A stretch of DNA of 64,000 nt, taken from assembly GCA_964019425.1 (NCBI GenBank), contig OZ025831.1:310001-374000 (forward strand), given 5' to 3'. Shown piece after piece: positions 51,637-62,100 of this stretch. The DNA is from Flectonema sp. DT1601. Lineage: Eukaryota > Euglenozoa > Diplonemea > Diplonemida > Diplonemidae. Positions within the stretch are counted from its first letter, which is position 1. The number at the start of each line of letters is the position of its first letter. The translations under genes were made by a program, and so were the position numbers. The notes beneath the pieces are model-generated. The model had not been told where the DNA came from and did no database searches. It saw nothing but the letters and a program-made list of their open reading frames with translations.

Positions 51637-52110
51637 TTGGTCCTAGTCAAGACCTTAAACTGACTAACCGGTCTTAATTTTAAATAAGTGTTAACCTAGT
51701 TTCTCTTTTCCTTTTCAATTTCCTTTTAATACTCTCTATCTGGTCTGTTATGTCATATTTCTCATTTAATTTTATCATCCATTTTACTTTTCACTGTTTC
51801 CCATCTACATTTTATTTTCAAATAGTTACGGTCTGTTAAAAAAAAAAAAAAAGTTTAAATAAGTTAAATTGAACATGTTAACTCAATTCCTCAATTCTTC
51901 CGTCATGGTCATGACATTCTTTTTCGTTTCTCTAATGCACAAGAGATACCATCACTCATGAGATACCAACGCACATACGAGATACCAGCACTCCAGAGAT
52001 ACCGACACGCTAGAGATACCAAGTCACTTGAGATACCTCCTTGTAAATTAATTCCCGGTATTTCAAATTTGAATTGATAGTGTCAACTCTGCTTGCTGCT
52101 CTTGTTAATG
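51637..52110 (+). repeat. GGTCCTAG module, AT-rich spacer and GAGATACC array
   Basis: 51637-51685 is the GGTCCTAG..AAGACC module. 51945-52040 has six to seven GAGATACC motifs at 13-20 bp spacing, the inverse of 16529-16603. The rest is AT-rich without a gene. Confidence 0.8.
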
Positions 52111-52250
52111 TGTTGTCTCCTGAAAGTGATCTTAACTCCTGTAAAAAGAAAAAAAAAAAGAAATCAAAAAAGAAGAATTTTCAAACGAAGTTATAACAAC
52201 CCCTACCACCCATTATGATCAATTCCGCTTGTTTTTTTTTTTTTTTTTTA
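52111..52250 (+). repeat. Left flank shared with 35829-35960
   Basis: Same sequence and same junction to satellite as at 35829. Confidence 0.88.
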
Positions 52251-52259
52251 AAACAAAAA

Positions 52260-53322
52260 AAAAAATAAAAAATTATAAAAGATTAAACAATGTTATCATT
52301 GTATTTTTATCGATCGACTATGTCGATTACTTTCTATTTTCCGTCCTGGTCAAGACGCTAAACTGATTGTTTTTTTTTTTTTTTCAAAATTAATAAAAAA
52401 GAATATAAAAAAAAAAATAAAAAAAAGAATAAACAATGTTATCATTGTTTTTTTATCGTTCGACTTTGTCGACTAATTTCTATTCTCCGTTTTTTTCTTA
52501 AAAAATAAATAAAAAGAATTTAAAAAAAAAAAAAAAAAAAAAAGAATAAACAATGTTATCATTGTTTTTTTATCGATCGACTATGTCGATTACTTTCTAT
52601 TTTCCGTTTTTTTCTTTAAAAATAAATAAAAAGAATAAAAAAAAAAAAAAAAGGAATAAACAATGTTATCATTGTTTTTATTTTATCGATCGACTATGTC
52701 GATTACTTTCTATTTTCCGTCCTGGTCAAGACGCTAAACTGATTGTTTTTTCTTTAAAAAATAAAAAGAAGGATTTAAAAAAAAGAAGAAAAAAAAAAAA
52801 AAGAATAAACAATGTTATCATTGTTTTTTTATCGATCGACTATGTCGATCACTTTCTATTTTTCGTCCTGGTCAAGACGCTAAACTGATTGTTTTTTCTT
52901 TAAAAATAATAAAAAGGATTTAAAAAAAAAAAAAAAAAAAAAAAGAATAAACAATGTTATCATTGTTTTTTTATCGATCGACTATGTCGATCACTTTCTA
53001 TTTTCCGTCCTGGTCAAGACGCAAAACTGATTGTTTTTTTTTCAAAATTAATAAAAAAGAATACAAAAAAAAATAAAAAAAAAAAGAATAAACAATGTTA
53101 TCATTGTTTTTTTTTTTATCGTTCGACGTTGTTGACTAATTTCTATTTTCCGTTTTTTTTTTTTCTTTTTAAAAAATAAATAAAAAGATTTAAAAAAAAA
53201 AAAAAAAAGAATAAACAATGTTATCATTGTTTTTTTTATCGATCGACTATGTCGATTACTTTCTATTTTCCGTCCTGGTCAAGACGCTAAACTGATTGTT
53301 TTTTCTTTAAAAAAAAAAAAAG

Positions 53323-53359
<37 letters not shown>

Positions 53360-54133
53360 ATAAACAATGTTATCATTGTTTTTTTTTTATCGATCGACTA
53401 TGTCGATCACTTTCTATTTTCCGTCCTGGTCAAGACGCTAAACTGATTGTTTTTTTTTTCAAAATTAATAAAAAAGAATATAAAAAAAAAAATAAAAAAA
53501 AAAGAATAAACAATGTTATCATTGTTTTTTTTTTTATCGTTCGACTTTGTTGACTAATTTCTATTTTCCGTTTTTTTTCTTTTTAAAATAAAAAGAATTT
53601 AAAAAAAAAAAAAAAAAAGAGTAAACAATGTTATCATTGTTTTTTTTATCGATCGACTATGTCGATTACTTTCTATTTTCCGTCCTGGTCAAGACGCTAA
53701 ACTGATTGTTTTTTTTTCAAAATTAATAAAAAAGAATATAAAAAAAAACAAAAAAAAAAAGAATAAACAATGTTATCATTGTTTTTTTTTATCGTTCGAC
53801 TTTGTCGACTAATTTTTATTTTCCGTTTTTTTTCTTTAAAAATAAATAAAAAGAATTTAAAAAAAAAAAAAAAAAAAGAATAAACAATGTTATCATTGTT
53901 TTTTTATCGATCGACTATGTCGATCACTTTCTATTTTCCGTCCTGGTCAAGACGCTAAACTGATTGTTTTTTCTTTAAAATAATAAAAAGGATTAAAAAA
54001 AAAAAAAAAAAAAAAAAAGAATAAACAATGTTATCATTGTTTTTTATCGATCGACTATGTCGATCACTTTCTATTTTCCGTCCTGGTCAAGACGCTAAAC
54101 TGATTGTTTTTTCTTTAAAAAATAATTAAAAGG

Positions 54134-54164
<31 letters not shown>

Positions 54165-54556
54165 ATAAACAATGTTATCATTGTTTTTTTATCGATCGAC
54201 TATGTCGATCACTTTCAATTTTCCGTCCTGGTCAGGACGCTAAACTGATTGTTTTTTCTTTAAAAATAAATAAAAAGAATAAAAAAAAAGAAAAAAAAAA
54301 GGAATAAACAATGTTATCATTGTTTTTTTTTTATCGATCGACTATGTCGATTACTTTCTATTTTCCGTCCTGGTCAGGACGCTAAACTGATTGTTTTTTC
54401 TTTAAAAATAAATAAAAAGAATAAAAAAAAAAGAAAAAAAAAAGGAATAAACAATGTTATCATTGTTTTTTATCGATCGACTATGTCGATCACTTTCTAT
54501 TTTCCGTCCTGGTCAAGACGCTAAACTGATTGTTTTTTCTTTAAAATAATTAAAAG

Positions 54557-54589
<33 letters not shown>

Positions 54590-54842
54590 ATAAACAATGT
54601 TATCATTGTCTTTTTTCTATCGATCGACTATGTGGATCACTTTCAATTTTCCGTCCTGGTCAGGACGCTAAACTGATTGTTTTTTCTTTAAAAATAAATA
54701 AAAAGAATAAAAAAAAAAAAAAAAAAAAGGAATAAACAATGTTATCATTGTTTTTTTTCTATCGATCGACTATGTCGATTAATTTCTATTTTCCGTCCTG
54801 ATCGAGACGCTAAACTGATTGTTTCCTTTTTTTAAATAATAA

Positions 54843-54876
<34 letters not shown>
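52260..54876 (+). repeat. Hairpin satellite array 6
   Basis: About nineteen monomers, closely parallel in monomer order to arrays 3 and 4 combined but lacking the internal tail copy. Ends in the terminal variant and A-tract. Confidence 0.93.
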
Positions 54877-54880
<4 letters not shown>

Positions 54881-55276
54881 ATCTCCCTGCTATCCTCATA
54901 TCCCCACAATAATATTATACCTTTTCATTTTCTCTTTCCTTTTCTGGTCTTTTTTTTTTCTTTTTTTCCTTTTTCATACAACGTTTTTTATTTATATTTT
55001 ATTTTTTTTTTTTTTTTTCATGTTTGATTATTTCCTCTTCATATTTTTTTTCTATTCTTTCTTTTTTTTTTTTTTTTTTTTTTTCTCTACCTCTCTCTTA
55101 ATTCTGTTCGTTTCTTTGAAACGAAAATTCATTTGAATATTATTCCTTGGTCAGCAACCATCATTGTCGCCCTTTGGGCCTGTTAAAAAAAAAAAAAAAA
55201 TAAAAAGAAAGTTTACGTCGGGAATAGGGCAGGAGCCAAAAGCTCCCAGTCCGTTACTTCCCACTTATCGAAATTC
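54877..55276 (+). repeat. Tail module, copy 6
   Basis: 3' flank TTATCGAAATTCCTTTG, then satellite in the opposite orientation. Confidence 0.92.
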
Positions 55277-56193
55277 CTTTGAAAAAAAAACAATCAGTTT
55301 AGCGTCTTGACCAGGACGGAAAATAGAAAGTGATCGACATAGTCGATCGATAAAAAAACAATGATAACATTGTTTATTCTTTTTTTTTATTTTAAATTCT
55401 TTTTATTTATTTTTTAAAGAAAAAAACGGAAAATAGAAATTAGTCGACAAAGTCGAACGATAAAAAAAAAACAATGATAACATTGTTTATTCTTTTTTTT
55501 TTTTTTTTTTTATATTCTTTTTTATTAATTTTGAAAAAAAAAACAATCAGTTTAGCGTCTTGACCAGGACGGAAAATAGAAAGTGATCGACATAGTCGAT
55601 CGATAAAAAAACAATGATAACATTGTTTATTCTTTTTTTTTATTTTAAATTCTTTTTATTTATTCTTTAAAGAAAAGAAACGGAAAATAGAAATTAGTCG
55701 ACAAAGTCGAACGATAAAAAAAAAACAATGATAACATTGTTTATTCTTTTTTTTTTTTTTTTTTTATATTCTTTTTTATTAATTTTGAAAAAAAAACAAT
55801 CAGTTTAGCGTCTTGACCAGGACGGAAAATAGAAAGTGATCGACATAGTCGATCGATAAAAAAAACAATGATAACATTGTTTATTCTTTTTTTTTATTTT
55901 AAATTCTTTTTATTTATTCTTTAAAGAAAAGAAACGGAAAATAGAAATTAGTCGACAAAGTCGAACGATAAAAAAAAAAACAATGATAACATTGTTTATT
56001 CTTTTTTTTTTTTTTTTTTTTTATATTCTTTTTTATTAATTTTGAAAAAAAAAACAATCAGTTTAGCGTCTTGACCAGGACGGAAAATAGAAAGTAATCG
56101 ACATAGTCGATCGATAAAAAAACAATGATAACATTGTTTATTCTTTTTTTTTTATTTTAAATTCTTTTTATTTATTCTTTAAAGAAAAGAAAC
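55277..56193 (-). repeat. Hairpin satellite array 7a (inverted)
   Basis: Regular A-B alternation like 48100-48860. At about 56193 it meets array 7b head to head: ..AAGAAACGAAACAATGTTATC. Confidence 0.93.
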
Positions 56194-58129
56194 GAAACAA
56201 TGTTATCATTGTTTTTTTTATCGTTCGACTTTGTCGACTAATTTCTATTTTCCGTTTTTTTTTTCTTTAAAAAGTAAATAAAAAGAATTTAAAATAAAAA
56301 AAAAGAATAAACAATGTTATCATTGTTTTTTTATCGATCGACTATGTCGATCACTTTCTATTTTCCGTCCTGGTCAAGACGCTAAACTGATTGTTTTTTT
56401 TTTTAATAAATAAAAAGAAATAAAAAAAAAAAAAAAAAGAATAAACAATGTTATCATTGTTTTTTTATCGTTCGACTTTGTCGACTAATTTCTATTTTCC
56501 GTTTTTTTTTTCCTTTAAAAAATAAATAAAAAGAATTTAAAAAAAAAAAGAATAAACAATGTTATCATTGTTTTTTTATCGATCGACTATGTCGATTACT
56601 TTCTATTTTCCGTCCTGGTCAAGACGCTAAACTGATTGTTTTTTTTTTTTTTTTTTTTCAAAATTAATAAAAAAGAATATAAAAAAAAAAATAAAAAAAA
56701 GAATAAACAATGTTATCATTGTTTTTTTTATCGTTCGACTTTGTCGACTAATTTCTATTTTCCGTTTTTTTTTCTTTAAAAAATAAATAAAAAGAATTTA
56801 AAATAAAAAAAAAGAATAAACAATGTTATCATTGTTTTTTTATCGATCGACTATGTCGATCACTTTCTATTTTCCGTCCTGGTCAAGACGCTAAACTGAT
56901 TGTTTTTTTTTTTTTTCAAAATTAATAAAAAAGAATATAAAAAAAATACAAAAAAAAGAATAAACAATGTTATCATTGTTTTTTTTTATCGTTCGACTTT
57001 GTCGACTAATTTCTATTTTCCGTTTTTTTTCTTTAAAAAATAAATAAAAAGAATTTAAAATAAAAAAAAAGAATAAACAATGTTATCATTGTTTTCTTAT
57101 CGATCGACTATGTCGATCGCTTTCTATTTTCCGTCGTGGTCAAGACGCTAAACTGATTGTTTTTTTTTCAAAATTAATTAAAAAAAAATATAAAAAAAAT
57201 AAAAAAAAAGAATAAACAATGTTATCATTGTTTTTTTATCGTTCGACTTTGTCGACTAATTTCTATTTTCCGTTTTTTTTCTTTAAAAAATAAATAAAAA
57301 GAATTTAAAAAAAAAGATTAAACAATGTTATCATTGTTTTTTTATCGATCGACTATGTCGATTACTTTCTATTTTCCGTCCTGGTCAAGACGCTAAACTG
57401 ATTGTTTTTTTTTTTTTTTTTTTTCAAAATTAATAAAAAAGAATATAAAAAAAAAAACAAAAAAAAAAAAGAATAAACAATGTTATCATTGTTTTTTTTT
57501 TATCGTTCGACTTTGTCGACTAATTTTTATTTTCCGTTTTTTTTTCTTTAAAAAATAAATAATAAGAATTTAAAAAAAATAAAAAAAATGAATAAACAAT
57601 GTTATCATTGTTTTTTTATCGATCGACTATGTCGATCACTTTCTATTTTCCGTCCTGGTCAAGACGCTAAACTGATTGTTTTTTCTTTAAAAATAAATAA
57701 AAAGAATAAAAAAAAAAAAAAAAAAAAAGGAATAAACAATGTTATCATTGTTTTTTTTTTATCGATCGACTATGTCGATTACTTTCTATTTTCCGCCCTG
57801 GTCAAGACGCTAAACTGATTGTTTTTTCTTTAAAATAATTAAAAGGATTTAAAAAAAAAAAAAAAAAAAAAAAGAATAAACAATGTTATCATTGTTTTTT
57901 TTCTATCGATCGACTATGTCGATCACTTTCAATTTTCCGTCCTGGTCAGGACGCTAAACTGATTGTTTTTTCTTTAAAAATAAATAAAAAGAATAAAAAA
58001 AAAAAAAAAAAAAAAGGAATAAACAATGTTATCATTGTTTTTTTTCTATCGATCGACTATGTCGATTAATTTCTATTTTCCGTCCTGATCGAGACGCTAA
58101 ACTGATTGTTTCCTTTTTTTAAATAATAA

Positions 58130-58161
<32 letters not shown>
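56194..58161 (+). repeat. Hairpin satellite array 7b
   Basis: About fifteen monomers, A/B alternation giving way to type A runs, ending in the terminal variant, AAATAATAAAT and A-tract. Confidence 0.93.
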
Positions 58162-58165
<4 letters not shown>

Positions 58166-58561
58166 ATCTCCCTGCTATCCTCATATCCCCACAATAATAT
58201 TATACCTTTTCATTTTCTCTTTCCTTTTCTGGTCTTTTTTTTTTTCTTTTTTTCCTTTTTCATACAACGTTTTTTATTTATATTTTATTTTTTTTTTTTT
58301 TTTCATGTTTGATTATTTCCTCTTCATATTTTTTTTCTATTCTTTCTTTTTTTTTTTTTTTTTTTTTTCTCTACCTCTCTCTTAATTCTGTTCGTTTCTT
58401 TGAAACGAAAATTCATTTGAATATTATTCCTTGGTCAGCAACCATCATTGTCGCCCTTTGGGCCTGTTAAAAAAAAAAAAAAAATAAAAAGAAAGTTTAC
58501 ATCGGGAATAGGGCAGGAGCCAAAAGCTCCCAGTCCGTTACTTCCCACCTTTTCGAAATTC
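58162..58561 (+). repeat. Tail module, copy 7
   Basis: 3' flank CTTTTCGAAATTCATTT, then an A-tract and one satellite monomer. Confidence 0.92.
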
Positions 58562-58598
<37 letters not shown>

Positions 58599-58712
58599 AT
58601 AAACAATGTTATCATTGTTTTTTTTTCTATCGATCGACTATGTCGATTAATTTCTATTTTCCGTCCCGATCGAGACGCTAAACTGATTGTTTCCTTTTTT
58701 TAAATAATAAAT

Positions 58713-58739
<27 letters not shown>
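58562..58739 (+). repeat. Minimal satellite array (one monomer)
   Basis: A single terminal-variant monomer with CGTCCCGATCGAGACG plus A-tract in front of tail copy 8. It is the smallest array-tail unit in the window. Confidence 0.9.
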
Positions 58740-58743
<4 letters not shown>

Positions 58744-58916
58744 ATCTCCCTGCTATCCTCATATCCCCACAATAATATTATACCTTTTCATTTTCTCTTT
58801 CCTTTTCTGGTCTTTTTTTTTTTTTTTTTCCTTTTTCATACAACGTTTTTTATTTATATTTTTTTTTTTTTTTTTTTATTTTTTTCATGTTTGATTATTT
58901 CCTCTTCATATTTTTT

Positions 58917-58947
<31 letters not shown>

Positions 58948-59142
58948 CTCTGCCTCTCTCTTAATTCTGTTCGTTTCTTTGAAACGAAAATTCATTTGAA
59001 TATTATTCCTTGGTCAGCAACAGTCATTGTCGCCCTCTGGGCCTGTTAAAAAAAAAAAAAAAAAAATAAAAAGAAAGTTTACATCGGGAATAGGGCAGGA
59101 GCCAAAAGCTCCCAGTCCGTTACTTCCCACTCTATCGAATTC
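58740..59142 (+). repeat. Tail module, copy 8
   Basis: 3' flank TCTATCGAATTCACAACG runs directly into the open USP frame, which reads through the junction without an ATG. Confidence 0.92.
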
Positions 59143-62100
59143 ACAACGAGTCTAGTAACTCCACAACACAAAGCTGGAGTGCCGAGGGAGTTCGAATCGA
59201 CACCAGTGCCGGCCCCGCAACCGACCACGACTGACGACGGAGGACCCGTTCCGATAGCTACATCGGTGTCCGTTCCAGCCGCTACCCTGTCAACCGAAGG
59301 ACGGAACGAGACCGCATCGATTGATCCAACTACCGCTGCCCCGACACCTCCTGGCCCAATCATATCTACCGCCGGAGGTTTAGAGGTATCGGAGCCTGTG
59401 CTGAGTCCTTCGACTAGTCCGCAAGGGGTGTCCGCCGAACCCACTATGAGCCTCACAACTCCACTACACAAAGCCGGAGAGCCGAGAGAGCTCGAACCAG
59501 TGCCGGCGCAGGCCCCGTTACCGACCACGACTGACGATGGAGGATCCGACCCGACAGCCACACCAGTGTCCGCACCGATGGCACCCTTACCAGCTGGAGG
59601 GAGAAACGAGAAAACATCGACTGAACCAGTCACCGCTGCCCCGACCCCTCCTGGCCCAACCATATCCATCGCCGGAGGTTTAGGGATATCGGAGCCTGTG
59701 CCGAGTCCGTCGACTAGTCCGCAAGGATTGCCCGCAGAACCCGCTACGAGTGTCGCAATTCCACTACACAAAGACGGAGAGCCGTGTGAGTACGAATCAA
59801 CACCAGTGCCGACCCCGTTACCGTACACGACTGACGACGGAGGACCCGACCCGACAGCCACACCAGTGTCCGCTCCGACGGCTTCCTTACCAGCTGGAGG
59901 GAGAAACGAGAAAACATCGACTGAACCAGCCACCGCTGCCCCGACCCCTCCTGGCCCAACCATATCCATCGCCGGAGGTTTAGGGATATCGGAGCCTTTG
60001 CCGAGTCCGTTGACTAGTCCGCAAAGATTGCCCGCAGAACCCGCTACGAGTGCCGCAATTCCACTACACAAAGACGGAGAGCCGCGTGAGTACGAATCAA
60101 CACCAGTGCCGACCCCGTTACCGTACACGACTGACGACGGAGGACCCGATCCGACAGCCACACCAGTGTCCGCTCCAGCTGCCTCCTTGCCAGCCGTTGG
60201 ACCGAACGAGTTCACGTTGCACGTTCCAGCCACCGCTGCCCCGACCCCTCCTGGCCCAACCACATCCATCGCCGGAGGTTTAGAGGTATCGGAGCCCGGG
60301 CTGAGACTGCCACTCAACAGACCTCTAGAAGCGCCGGTTGATCCGGCATCAGCTGTAGACGTAACTTCCTCGCCAGCCGCTAAACGAACCGAGACGGATC
60401 AGACCGCTCCAGTCACCGCTGTCCCTACTCCTCCGGGCCCAACCATATCCATTGCCGGAAGTTTAGAGTTACCGGAGCCGGAGCCGAGACCGTCTTTTCG
60501 CCCGCAAGGAGCGCCGGTTGAACCCACAAGGGAAACAGGCAATCCTTCACTGCCAATAGGCGGACGGAATGTATTCATATTGATCGACCCAGCCGCTGCT
60601 GTCCCTATGCCCCCTGGCCCTTCCAAATCCACTGCCGGAGGTTTAGAGATATCGGAGACCGGGCTGAGGCCGCATGAATCGCCCACTGATCCAATCGCTA
60701 CGCACGGTGGAGAGATAACGCCGAACGAAGCCGCCCTGTCTGTTCCAGACTCTGCCGTCATGCACCTTCCTGGCCCAATAACAACTTCTGCCGGACGATG
60801 GCAGGAACCGGAGTCGGTCCCGGGTACGCCCTTGACACAGAGAGGGCCGTCACTCACTTCGAAACCCGAGAGTCCAGCAATAGAACACCCTCCGACCTTC
60901 ATACCCTTTGGAGTAGGCCTGGAGGGGATTCAGAATCTCGGGGATTCCTGCTACATGAACGCAGCGCTGCAGTGCCTATGCAAGGGCATGCCTCTTCCGG
61001 AATGCAACAAATTGCCGGAACACTCAGCAGACTGTGTCTTATGCACCCTGAGGGAGCTGAAGCGATCGGGGTCTGTTTTGGCAGCGAAGAAGATATGGGA
61101 ATGGATGAAACCACGCTGCGGTCCGGGACAATCAGAAGCCGAACATGCACTGTCAGAGCTGCTCGAAGCAATCGTTGAGGCGGGAGCTCCACCAGTCGAC
61201 TTCGTGTCCACGGTAACGCAAATCCGCACGTGTCAAGTCTGCGAGGACATACACACGGTACGGTATAGAACGCCCATCCTCAGACTGGAACCTGACCAAA
61301 AGACAGCTTCTGCCCTTGACGAAACGACGACAAGCCCGACAGACTTCACCTGCCCGAGTTGTAAATCGTGCTCAGCGGAGATCGTTACATCGGTAGACGA
61401 GCCAGCCCGTTCGCTGTTCCTTGGGTTCAAAGAGGGACATTTCGGAGATACTAAACCCGATGAAGTCACCCTTCCAGAATCCTTCATAGACGCATCGAGC
61501 CGCCTCTACACCCTGACTGGAATGATCCAACACGTCAGATTTAACGAGGTCTCGGGGCACTATGTGTCGTATACGACAAATGGAAGGGGGGGATGGCTGA
61601 AACAAGACGATTCTGCCGAGGGAATCTACACGTCGAAGGTCACACAAGTAAAGCCCTGCGTCGCCCTGTACCTGAGACGAGAGCAGCTACCCTCCTCCAC
61701 CCAGGATCCAAGACGGATTTTAGCACCCTCCAACAGGAAGCCATCTTTCTTCTACGGAGTCGCCGAAGGCAGATCCCCGGGAGTCTATACCACGTGGGAG
61801 GAAACGAAGAGGGAGGTGCACAAATACAGAGGCGCCGTCCACCAAAGATTCGTCCTCCGCGAGTCGGCCCAGCGATTTGTCGAGAGGTACAACCCACCAT
61901 CAGGGGATACCAAAGTCGCTCCACCGCCGGGCAGCAAATGGTACGCAGTAGTCAGGGGCCGAAAGTCCGGTCTGTACGACTGCTGGCGCGAAGCGAGCTC
62001 GATGGTAAACGAGTTCACCAGAAGCCGGTACAAGGCCTTCAACTCGCGATTGGAAGCCTCTCTATACTGGTGGGACCACATGGCAGGGGGACCTCAACAG

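Noticed and set aside
24255-58740. CRISPR-like or telomeric array
   Set aside because: Repeats are 119-140 bp with hairpins and homopolymers, without unique spacers, and no short telomere repeat is present.
59079-60317. 412-codon minus-strand frame opposite the USP repeats
   Set aside because: Mirror of the exact 300-bp repeat on the other strand; low complexity Gly/Val/Ala/Ser and no motif.
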